A model generated the notes under the pieces. That model worked only from the letters and a program-made list of their open reading frames with translations, was not told where the DNA came from and searched no databases. From Brucellaceae bacterium (lineage in GTDB: Bacteria > Pseudomonadota > Alphaproteobacteria > Rhizobiales > Rhizobiaceae): a DNA stretch of 7,099 nucleotides. The stretch covers positions 1 through 7,099 of the forward strand of contig JAIRVW010000444.1 in the NCBI GenBank assembly GCA_031253705.1, in the 5' to 3' direction. The translations under genes were made by a program, and so were the position numbers. Positions 1 through 5,683 of the stretch are shown piece by piece; within the stretch, counting starts at the first letter, position 1; each line of letters begins with the position of its first letter.

Positions 1-676
1 ATTGTTTGATGATCTTTTCCGCGAGCGGATCATTTTGTGCCGCATATTCAAAGACGAGTGGTGCAAACTGGCCGAAATCATTCGGGCGGGCATCATGGGC
101 AAAGCGGACAATGGCATGCGGCTCGTCGCCGAAATGGGCAAGCAATGCATTGCTGAGCGGCGTGCGCTGATAAATACCGTCATAGGCCAGCAGGGATTCT
201 TCCAGAAGCTTCTGGCCAAGACGTGCGCCGCCGCCAAGATCACTGACTTTAAAGCCCCAGCCACCTTTCATGGTGATATTATGGTTGCGGCGGGAAATAT
301 AGACAGAGCCGGTACCGAGAATGACCACAACACCATCAGCATCACCGATAGCACCCTGCAGGGCGATAATGCCGTCGGAGATCACGCGGCTGCGGGCAAA
401 GGGCAGGGCTTGCTGCAATTGTTCAGCAACACCGGAAACATTGGCGCCTGCCAGTCCCAGAACGGCAGTGATGCGGCTATAGGATTTCACCGGCAATTCG
501 GCAGCAAGCAGCGCGGCATCGGTGGCCGCGAGAAGATTGACCACGGAGGTGTCCATATCGGTCATGATATTGGCAGGGCCTGCCTGACCGGTGCCCAACA
601 CTTTGCCCGTTGTATCTGCAATTGCTGCACGACAGCCGGTGCCGCCGCCGTCTATGCCAAGAATATAATCCGCCAC
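1..676 (-). CDS. N-acetylglucosamine kinase-like protein, BadF/BadG/BcrA ATPase family (partial, 3' end outside window)
   Basis: Probable cytoplasmic sugar kinase of the ASKHA fold that phosphorylates an amino sugar such as N-acetylglucosamine or glucosamine with ATP. Translating the minus strand from GTG at 676-674 gives 225 residues with no stop. Visible motifs are the phosphate-1 loop LGIDGGGTGCR (residues 6-16), GLAGAN (74-79), a likely catalytic Asp101 in the VISDG stretch, the phosphate-2 loop ILGTGS (119-124) and GGWGFKVSDLGGGARLG (138-154), which matches the GWG..xDxGxGxxLG signature of this family. The GTG start is chosen because an in-frame TAA lies upstream with no ATG between, GGGAG sits 6 nt before it, and the protein then begins directly at the first strand of the fold. 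The ATG at 678 is in another frame. Family members are usually near 300 residues, so about a quarter is missing. The gene is divergent from the ABC operon. Family assignment is firm; exact substrate is inferred. Confidence 0.9.
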   Translation of the reverse strand, partial: MADYILGIDGGGTGCRAAIADTTGKVLGTGQAGPANIMTDMDTSVVNLLAATDAALLAAELPVKSYSRITAVLGLAGANVSGVAEQLQQALPFARSRVISDGIIALQGAIGDADGVVVILGTGSVYISRRNHNITMKGGWGFKVSDLGGGARLGQKLLEESLLAYDGIYQRTPLSNALLAHFGDEPHAIVRFAHDARPNDFGQFAPLVFEYAAQNDPLAEKIIKQ

Positions 677-682
677 ATTATG

Positions 683-687
683 CTCCC
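683..687 (-). promoter_or_regulatory. Ribosome binding site of the kinase gene
   Basis: GGGAG on the minus strand, 6 nt before GTG 676-674. It decides between the GTG and the out-of-frame ATG two bases upstream: only the GTG frame encodes the kinase motifs. Confidence 0.7.
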
Positions 688-712
688 GATTCTCTGTCCG
701 TTTCTGAACGGG

Positions 713-741
713 GTTTTATTGCAGGTATCACAAATTGCCAA
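713..741 (-). promoter_or_regulatory. Candidate sigma-70-type promoter of the kinase gene
   Basis: On the minus strand TTGGCA (741-736, five of six matches to the -35 consensus) is separated by exactly 17 bp from TAAAAC (718-713, four of six to the -10 consensus). It would start transcription near 706, about 30 nt before the GTG start. No other pair with better spacing was seen close to the gene. Prediction only. Confidence 0.4.
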
Positions 742-755
742 ATCAAAGAATATTT

Positions 756-774
756 TCGTTTAAATCGTTTTAAA
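756..774. repeat. Tandem AT-rich repeat TCGTTTAAA / TCGTTTTAAA
   Basis: Two near-identical copies lie head to tail: TCGTTTAAA at 756-764 and TCGTTTTAAA at 765-774, differing by one extra T. They sit about 15 bp upstream of the predicted -35 of the minus-strand kinase promoter, where an activator site or UP-like element would lie. The function is not known. Confidence 0.45.
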
Positions 775-1030
775 TTCTTCGCAAGTCCAGTTTCTTGCCC
801 GTAAAGTGCATTTGCGAGTCGCTTTGCGGTGCTTTCACTATGTTCGGGTGAATTGGTATTCAAGGATGGTCTTTTATGATGATCCATATGGTCGAAAAAA
901 ATAGAACCAATATTGCTGTTTGAATAAGACGACTGATCGCGAATGCAAGTAATAGTGATAAATTCTTTGCTTTTGCTGGACAGAAAAAGATATTTACGCA
1001 TTACTCTGTATGAGGACAGACGGGAGAAGA

Positions 1031-1054
1031 GGTCTTAAAGGGCGGCTTAAGACC
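1031..1054. repeat. Perfect inverted repeat GGTCTTAA-N8-TTAAGACC, probable operator or activator site
   Basis: The arms GGTCTTAA (1031-1038) and TTAAGACC (1047-1054) are exact reverse complements separated by 8 bp, a geometry typical of a site for a dimeric regulator. It ends 6 bp before a consensus -10 box and so covers the place where a -35 element would be. No T-run follows, which argues against a terminator. No regulator gene is present in the window to pair with it. Confidence 0.55.
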
Positions 1055-1060
1055 GGACGG

Positions 1061-1066
1061 TATAAT
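1061..1066 (+). promoter_or_regulatory. Consensus -10 box TATAAT, candidate promoter of the transport operon
   Basis: A six-of-six TATAAT lies 268 bp before the binding-protein ATG. No recognisable -35 hexamer is found 16-18 bp upstream; that interval is inside the 1031-1054 inverted repeat, which may mean the promoter needs an activator. The implied start near 1073 gives a leader of about 260 nt. Not tested for alternatives closer to the gene, where only weak candidates are seen. Confidence 0.4.
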
Positions 1067-1147
1067 TTAAAAACAAACCGTAACCGGCACAGGGCTTAAC
1101 TCAGGAAGTTTTTCTTTTGCAATAAATGGTTCTGTTCCGGGGCTGAG

Positions 1148-1165
1148 GGATATGGTTTTCTATCC
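1148..1165 (+). repeat. Dyad GGATA-N8-TATCC in the putative operon leader
   Basis: GGATA (1148-1152) and TATCC (1161-1165) are exact complements around an 8-nt loop. An alternative register pairs ATATGG (1150-1155) with CCGTAT (1164-1169) using one G-U pair. It is the first of several closely spaced dyads upstream of the binding-protein gene. Short arms make this weak alone. Confidence 0.3.
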
Positions 1166-1168
1166 GTA

Positions 1169-1182
1169 TGCCAGAATTGGCA
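1169..1182. repeat. Dyad TGCCA-gaat-TGGCA
   Basis: TGCCA (1169-1173) and TGGCA (1178-1182) are exact complements separated by four bases. It could be a small RNA hairpin in the leader or a protein-binding site. It directly follows the dyad at 1148-1165 and precedes the larger one at 1197-1221. Confidence 0.35.
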
Positions 1183-1196
1183 GATGATAATGAAAA

Positions 1197-1221
1197 TGCC
1201 GGTGCAGTGACTGCAACGGCA
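1197..1221. repeat. Strong 25-bp dyad TGCCG-g-TGCAG-tga-CTGCA-a-CGGCA
   Basis: Ten complementary positions per side with one G/A mismatch and a 3-base centre: TGCCG (1197-1201) pairs with CGGCA (1217-1221), and TGCAG (1203-1207) with CTGCA (1211-1215). It ends 112 bp before the binding-protein ATG. As RNA it would form a stable hairpin; as DNA it looks like an operator. AAAA flanks it on both sides, so on the minus strand the right-hand arm is followed by TTTT, which leaves open a role as a weak terminator for leftward transcription. Confidence 0.5.
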
Positions 1222-1240
1222 AAAATCTGAAAGAGACGAT

Positions 1241-1257
1241 CCGGAAAACCGGGGTTT
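1241..1257. repeat. Overlapping dyads CCGG-aaaa-CCGG and AAACC-gg-GGTTT
   Basis: CCGG at 1241-1244 and again at 1249-1252 can pair around AAAA; AAACC (1246-1250) can instead pair with GGTTT (1253-1257). A third CCGG lies at 1260-1263. The two pairings exclude each other. They may simply be fortuitous in a GC-rich patch, but they continue the run of dyads upstream of the transport operon. Confidence 0.3.
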
Positions 1258-1333
1258 GACCGGAACCACTCTAAGAACAGAAACAAACAAGTTTCATGAC
1301 GCGTCTGAACAAACGCGCCGCGGGGAGAGTAAA

Positions 1334-2608
1334 ATGAATTTCAAAAATTTCAGTTCCGCATTGCTGGCATCAAGCGTTCTTGGTGCTGCTGTTTTGGGTA
1401 CTGTATCTGCGGCATCAGCTGCAGATGTAACGCTGACCATTGAAAGCTGGCGTAATGACGATCTGCCGATCTGGCAGGAAAAGCTCATTCCGGCTTTTGA
1501 AGCGGCAAATCCGGGTATCAAAGTAACCTTCAACCCTTCAACGCCGACTGAATATGATGCGGCGCTGGGTGCGAAGCTTGATGCCGGTACAGCCGGTGAC
1601 ATCATCACCTGCCGTCCGTTTGACAAGTCGCTGGCGCTTTATGAAAAAGGTCAGCTGTCTTCGCTCAACGATCTGGAAGGTATGAAGAATTTCAGCGATG
1701 TGGCGAAATCCGCATGGCAGACCGATGACGGAAAAACCGCATTCTGCGTGCCGGTTGCCTCCGTTATTCACGGCTTCATCTATAATAAAGATGCCTTTGA
1801 AAAAGTAGGTGTCAGCGTTCCTAAGACCGAAGAAGAATTCTTCGCAGCTCTGGAAAAGATCAAAGCTGACGGTAACTATATTCCGATGGCCATGGGCACC
1901 AAGGATCTCTGGGAAGCCGCTACCATGGGCTACCAGAATATCGGCCCGACATACTGGAAGGGTGAAGAAGGCCGCAAGGCTCTGATCGCCGGTACTCAGA
2001 AACTGACCGATGCGGACTGGGTTGACCCGTTCAAAACACTGGCAAAATGGAAAGATTATCTCGGCGACGGTTTTGAAGCCCAGACCTATCCGGACAGCCA
2101 GAACCTGTTTACCCTTGGCCGCGCTGCAATCTATCCGACCGGCTCATGGGAACTCAGCGTGTTCAACCCGCAGGTTGATTTCAAAATGGGCGCGTTTCCG
2201 CCTCCGGTACGTAAAGACGGTGACACATGCTATATCTCCGATCACAACGATCTGGGCATCGGCATGAATGCCAAGACCAAAAATCCGGAAGCAGCTGCCA
2301 AGTTCCTGAACTGGGTGGCGTCGGATGAATTCGCAACCATTTATGCAAATGCTCTGCCGGGCTTCTTCAGCCTGTCTTCCAGCGAGATTAAACTGGAAGA
2401 TCCGCTGGCTGCGGAAATGGTTGGCTGGCGTAAAGATTGTAAGTCGACCATCCGTTCGACCTATCAGATCCTCTCGCGCGGTACACCAAATCTGGAAAAC
2501 GAAACCTGGATTGAATCCGCCAATGTTATCAATGGCACAGTGACACCTGAACAGGCCGGCGAAAAGCTGCAGAAGGGCCTCGACAGCTGGTACAAGCCTG
2601 CGAAATAA
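1334..2608 (+). CDS. Periplasmic sugar-binding protein of a CUT1-type ABC transporter
   Basis: Extracellular solute-binding protein family 1: binds a sugar or oligosaccharide in the periplasm and delivers it to the permeases encoded next. It has 424 residues, usual for the family. Residues 1-29 form a Sec signal peptide: a short N-terminus with Lys4, a hydrophobic stretch (about 8-24) and an Ala-Ser-Ala cleavage motif at 27-29. The mature part opens with the beta strand VTLTIESWR, continues with the LIPAFEAANPGIKVTF stretch, and contains GDIITCRPFD, IYNKDAFEKVGV and GRAAIYPTGSWEL, all typical of CUT1 binding proteins. The mature protein has four cysteines, allowing disulfides. ATG 1334 is preceded by GGGGAGAG at 8-9 nt spacing and gives a proper signal peptide; extension to TTG 1256 would spoil it. 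It is first in the operon and followed by a 169-bp gap. The ligand cannot be read from the sequence; an amino sugar is inferred from the adjacent kinase. Confidence 0.93.
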   Translation: MNFKNFSSALLASSVLGAAVLGTVSAASAADVTLTIESWRNDDLPIWQEKLIPAFEAANPGIKVTFNPSTPTEYDAALGAKLDAGTAGDIITCRPFDKSLALYEKGQLSSLNDLEGMKNFSDVAKSAWQTDDGKTAFCVPVASVIHGFIYNKDAFEKVGVSVPKTEEEFFAALEKIKADGNYIPMAMGTKDLWEAATMGYQNIGPTYWKGEEGRKALIAGTQKLTDADWVDPFKTLAKWKDYLGDGFEAQTYPDSQNLFTLGRAAIYPTGSWELSVFNPQVDFKMGAFPPPVRKDGDTCYISDHNDLGIGMNAKTKNPEAAAKFLNWVASDEFATIYANALPGFFSLSSSEIKLEDPLAAEMVGWRKDCKSTIRSTYQILSRGTPNLENETWIESANVINGTVTPEQAGEKLQKGLDSWYKPAK

Positions 2609-2777
2609 CATGAATTGAGCCATTCGCCTTAACCCCTGCCTGATCTTTACAGGTCAGTGTGCGGGGCAGGCGGATGGCTTTTTTGCCAGTTATTATTGTT
2701 ACCTATTTTTATGCGTGTTCCGCTGCGAGACGACAGTCACTTTGCCGGACATGCCTGTTTGAAAGCTTACGACCGGT
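2609..2777 (+). terminator. Intercistronic region with an imperfect stem-loop, possible attenuator
   Basis: CCTGCC (2635-2640) can pair with GGCAGG (2665-2670), and inside it CTGA (2640-2643) with TCAG (2654-2657) or CCTG (2639-2642) with CAGG (2650-2653). A run of six T follows at 2679-2684, itself inside TGGC-TTTTTT-GCCA. The stem is 8 bases away from the T-run, so a full terminator is doubtful. Partial termination or 3'-end protection here would give more binding protein than permease, as is common in such operons. A weak internal promoter (TTGCCA at 2683-2688, TATTTT at 2704-2709) cannot be excluded. Confidence 0.35.
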
Positions 2778-3707
2778 ATGGCGCGAAATTCGACAAGCAA
2801 ACCGCCTTTCCGCTGGCATATAGCGGTTTTTCTGGCACCGGCGGTGCTGGTTTATACGGCTATTATGATCCTGCCGCTTTTCGGAACTATGCAATTATCG
2901 CTGTTCCGTGTTGAAAATCAGGAAAGCTTTTTTGTCGGGCTGGATAATTTCCGCACGCTGCTCGGTGATGAGCGCTGGTCGGCGAGTTTCTGGAATGCGC
3001 TTGGCAATAATATGTGGTTCTTTGTCATTCATATGCTGGTGCAGAACCCGATCGGTATTTTGCTTGCCGCGCTGCTCAGCCATCCGAAATTGCGTTTTGC
3101 CGCATTCTACCGCTCAGCGATTTTCATACCGACCATTTTGTCCTTTGTGATTGTCGGTTTCGTCTGGAAGCTGATCCTGTCGCCGTTGTGGGGCGTGGCA
3201 CCGAATATGCTTGATCTGGTGGGGCTGAAAAGCCTGTTCTCACCATGGCTCGGACAGAAAGAATATGCGCTGACAGCGCTTGGCCTGATCTCGGTCTGGC
3301 AGTTTATCGGTATTCCGATGATGCTGATCTATGCGGCACTGCTGTCTATTCCTGATGAGATTATTGAAGCGGCCGAGTGCGACGGCATTACCGGCGCATC
3401 ACAGTTCTGGAAGATCAAACTGCCGCTGATCCTGCCTTCTATCGGTATTATCTCCATTCTGACCTTTGTCGGTAATTTCAACGCCTTCGATCTGATCTAT
3501 TCGGCACAGGGTGCGCTGGCAGGGCCTAATTATTCCACCGATATTCTCGGCACATTCATGTTCCGCACCTTCTTTGGTTTCCAGCTGCAGGTTGGCGACA
3601 AGAATATGGGCGCGACGATTGCCTCACTGATGTTCTTCATCATTCTGATCGGCGTCTGTGTTTATTTGTTCGGCATTCAGCGACGTCTGCGTCGCTATCA
3701 GTTCTGA
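2778..3707 (+). CDS. CUT1-family ABC transporter permease, first subunit (MalF/UgpA type)
   Basis: Inner-membrane channel subunit of the sugar importer, 309 residues. Six hydrophobic segments are visible at roughly 13-42, 75-100, 111-140, 163-192, 218-245 and 275-299. The cytoplasmic EAA loop that docks with the ATPase is intact: EAAECDG (197-203), then a hydrophobic LPLILPSI stretch ten residues later. The start is ATG 2778, because an in-frame TGA lies at 2760-2762 with no other start between. The ribosome site is poor (GAAAG at 2761-2765, 12 nt away). It follows the binding-protein gene after 169 bp, and its stop overlaps the GAGGA site of the next gene. Assignment is firm; substrate not determinable. 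Confidence 0.93.
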   Translation: MARNSTSKPPFRWHIAVFLAPAVLVYTAIMILPLFGTMQLSLFRVENQESFFVGLDNFRTLLGDERWSASFWNALGNNMWFFVIHMLVQNPIGILLAALLSHPKLRFAAFYRSAIFIPTILSFVIVGFVWKLILSPLWGVAPNMLDLVGLKSLFSPWLGQKEYALTALGLISVWQFIGIPMMLIYAALLSIPDEIIEAAECDGITGASQFWKIKLPLILPSIGIISILTFVGNFNAFDLIYSAQGALAGPNYSTDILGTFMFRTFFGFQLQVGDKNMGATIASLMFFIILIGVCVYLFGIQRRLRRYQF

Positions 3708-3717
3708 GGATTATGCT

Positions 3718-4557
3718 ATGAGCCGCGCAACCCAGTCTCCGGTCCGCAGTATTGCCGCCCATGCGATCCTGATCCTCTATACGCTGATCGCTCTGTTTCC
3801 GGTGGTGATCATCATCATCAATTCCTTCAAGACCAAGGCGGCAATCTTCCGTTCGCCTTTGTCTTTTCCGACATCTGAAACATTCAGCCTGATCGGCTAT
3901 CAGACGGTGATGACGCAGGGGAATTTCTTCCTCTATTTCCAGAACAGTCTGATTGTCACCGTTGTAGCAATTGCGCTGGTGCTGATTTTCGGGGCAATGG
4001 CCGCTTTCGCACTGTCGGAATACCGCTTTCGCGGCAATACGCTGATGGGGCTGTATCTGGCGTTGGGCATCATGATCCCGATCCGTCTTGGCACCGTTTC
4101 CATTCTCGAGCTGATGGTGGCCAGTGGTCTGGTGAATACGCTGACCTCGCTGATCTTAGTTTATACGGCGCAGGGGCTGCCGCTGGCGATCTTCATCTTG
4201 TCTGAATTTATGGGGCAGGTATCGAAAGATCTCAAAGATGCCGGTCGTATGGATGGTCTGAGCGAATATCGCATTTTCTTCCGCCTCGTGCTGCCGCTGG
4301 TGCGTCCGGCAATGGCGACTGTTGCGGTCTTCACAATGATCCCGATCTGGAATGATCTCTGGTTCCCGCTGATCCTTGCGCCGTCTGAGGAAACCAAAAC
4401 CGTAACACTCGGCGCACAGATGTTTATCGGGCAATATGTAACCAACTGGAATGCGGTTCTGGCCGCGCTGTCCCTGGCAATTCTGCCGGTGCTGATCCTC
4501 TATTTCATATTCTCCCGTCAGTTAATTCGCGGCATTACCGCAGGAGCAGTCAAATGA
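3718..4557 (+). CDS. CUT1-family ABC transporter permease, second subunit (MalG/UgpE type)
   Basis: Second membrane subunit of the sugar importer, 279 residues, about six membrane segments (roughly 14-35, 78-103, 110-135, 142-168, 202-225, 243-270). The EAA loop is present in the degenerate form usual for this subunit: DAGRMDG (174-180) followed by a LPLVRPAM stretch. ATG 3718 is chosen over the in-frame ATG at 3658, which lies inside the upstream permease gene, because GAGGA (3706-3710) sits 7 nt before it and the hydrophobic N-terminus then has normal length. An ATG at 3713 is in another frame. The gap to the first permease is 10 bp, and its stop overlaps the next start (ATGA at 4554-4557), so translation of the three genes is likely coupled. 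Confidence 0.93.
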   Translation: MSRATQSPVRSIAAHAILILYTLIALFPVVIIIINSFKTKAAIFRSPLSFPTSETFSLIGYQTVMTQGNFFLYFQNSLIVTVVAIALVLIFGAMAAFALSEYRFRGNTLMGLYLALGIMIPIRLGTVSILELMVASGLVNTLTSLILVYTAQGLPLAIFILSEFMGQVSKDLKDAGRMDGLSEYRIFFRLVLPLVRPAMATVAVFTMIPIWNDLWFPLILAPSEETKTVTLGAQMFIGQYVTNWNAVLAALSLAILPVLILYFIFSRQLIRGITAGAVK

Positions 4558-5621
4558 GTGAAGTCGGGGCAAAAAAACTGCGCGTAATGGTCGCCGGTCT
4601 GGGTAATATGGGCTTAAGCCATGCGCTGGCTTATCATAAAAATCCGGGCTTTGAGATTGTCGGTCTGGTCAATCGCTCAAGCGTCCACCTGCCGGAAGAA
4701 CTGCGCTCCTATCCGCTGATGAGCTCTTATGAAGAAGCGCTGCAGCAGCTCAAACCTGATCTGGTCTGCGTTGCGACCTATTCGGACAGCCATGCGGACT
4801 ATGCGATTATGGCGATGGAAGCGGGCAGCGACGTTTTCGTTGAAAAGCCATTGGCAACAACCGTAGCTGATGCGGAGCGCGTGGTTGCAAAAGCCAAGGA
4901 AACCGGCCGCCAGCTGGTGATCGGCTATATTCTGCGTCATCATCCGTCATGGATGCGCCTGATCGAGGAAGCACGCAATCTCGGCGGGCCTTTTGTATTC
5001 CGCATGAATTTGAACCAGCAGTCCAGCGGTGCCCATTGGCAGACCCATAAACAGCTGATGAAAACCACATCACCGATTGTCGATTGCGGTGTGCATTATC
5101 TGGATGTGATGTGTCAGATTACGGATGCCAAAGCCGTGGAAGTGCGTGGCATGGGCGTGCGTCTGAGTGATGAAGTTGCGGAAGGCATGTATAATTACGG
5201 CCATCTGCAGGTGCTGTTCGCCGATGGCTCGGTCGGCTGGTATGAAGCAGGCTGGGGGCCGATGATGTCGGAAACTGCATTCTTCGTGAAAGATGTGATC
5301 TCACCGAAGGGTTGCGTTTCCATCGTTATGGAAGAGGGCGCAAGCTCTGCCGATATCAATACGCATACCAAAACATCTGTGATCCGCGTGCATCAGGCCG
5401 AAACCGATGCAGACGGCAAATTCAAAAAGCAGGACGAATTGCTCTCTATGCAGGGTGAGCCGGATCATCAGGAACTGTGCGACCGTGAACAGGCATTCAT
5501 GCTGAAGGCGATCACAGAGAAGATCGATCTCACCCGTCATATGGATGATGCGGTGCAGTCTTTGCGTATTTGTCTGGCTGCTGATGAAAGTGTGCGCAGC
5601 GGTCTGGCTGTGAAATTGTAA
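4554..5621 (+). CDS. Gfo/Idh/MocA-family NAD(P)-dependent oxidoreductase
   Basis: Cytoplasmic dehydrogenase of 355 residues, standard for the family. The N-terminal Rossmann domain shows VMVAGLGNMG with the GxGxxG loop at 15-20; EKP at 97-99 supplies the usual catalytic Lys98. The C-terminal domain begins near 125 and carries DCGVHYLD (177-184), with Asp177 and His181 in the positions of the conserved D-x-G-x-H-x-x-D signature. It overlaps the second permease by four bases (ATGA), and the ATPase gene follows after 62 bp, so it is embedded in the transporter operon. Such enzymes oxidise or reduce sugars, inositols or sugar derivatives; some, such as ThuB of the rhizobial trehalose system, accompany a CUT1 transporter. 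The reaction here is not known. An oxidation of the imported sugar is my inference. Confidence 0.92.
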   Translation: MSEVGAKKLRVMVAGLGNMGLSHALAYHKNPGFEIVGLVNRSSVHLPEELRSYPLMSSYEEALQQLKPDLVCVATYSDSHADYAIMAMEAGSDVFVEKPLATTVADAERVVAKAKETGRQLVIGYILRHHPSWMRLIEEARNLGGPFVFRMNLNQQSSGAHWQTHKQLMKTTSPIVDCGVHYLDVMCQITDAKAVEVRGMGVRLSDEVAEGMYNYGHLQVLFADGSVGWYEAGWGPMMSETAFFVKDVISPKGCVSIVMEEGASSADINTHTKTSVIRVHQAETDADGKFKKQDELLSMQGEPDHQELCDREQAFMLKAITEKIDLTRHMDDAVQSLRICLAADESVRSGLAVKL

Positions 5622-5671
5622 GACTGCCTGCGGCTTCGAACCAGCGGTTTTGACTTTGAAATTACTCTGAC

Positions 5672-5675
5672 GGGA
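5672..5675 (+). promoter_or_regulatory. Ribosome binding site supporting the TTG start of the ATPase gene
   Basis: GGGA lies 8 nt before TTG 5684. The frame is closed upstream by TGA at 5657-5659 and contains no ATG or GTG between, so the TTG is the only start that yields a complete N-terminal strand. Confidence 0.5.
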
Positions 5676-5683
5676 AAACGACT

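Larger units (their letters stand above)
677..1333. other. Divergent intergenic region between kinase and sugar-transport operon
   Basis: A 657-bp stretch without a convincing gene. The left half (roughly 700-1000) is markedly AT-rich and carries the candidate kinase promoter and a tandem repeat. The right half carries a perfect inverted repeat (1031-1054), a consensus TATAAT (1061-1066) and a run of dyads up to the binding-protein start. Open frames here (minus 678-1001, minus 1096-1290, and a TTG-started extension of the binding-protein frame from 1256) have no recognisable protein features. The minus frame ending at 678 stops one base before the kinase GTG, the only argument for it. The size suggests a regulatory region serving both directions. 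Confidence 0.7.

Noticed and set aside
2..763. Plus-strand open frame of 253 codons
   Set aside because: It is antisense to the kinase motifs, begins at the window edge, is rich in Cys, His and Ile without any domain pattern, and is best explained as a shadow of the minus-strand gene.
678..1001. Minus-strand open frame of 107 codons ending one base before the kinase GTG
   Set aside because: The near-abutting stop and start would fit translational coupling, but the frame lies in AT-rich intergenic DNA, has a weak ribosome site, no recognisable domain, and contains the kinase promoter candidate and the tandem repeat. Conservation of the frame in relatives would reopen it.
1177..1193. Possible sigma-54 promoter around TTGGCAGATGATAATGA
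   Set aside because: The TGGCA looks like a -24 element, but the required GC of the -12 element is missing at the right distance; the TGGCA is better explained as one arm of the dyad 1169-1182.
1096..1290. Two short overlapping minus-strand frames in the operon leader
   Set aside because: Both cover the dyads rather than any coding pattern and have no family resemblance.
1256..1333. TTG-initiated 26-residue extension of the binding protein
   Set aside because: It would put a polar segment in front of an otherwise perfect signal peptide, and a strong ribosome site lies directly before ATG 1334.
5622..5683. Terminator between dehydrogenase and ATPase genes
   Set aside because: Only a short GC-rich patch followed by TTTT is seen, with no convincing stem, and all genes of one importer would be expected to be co-transcribed.
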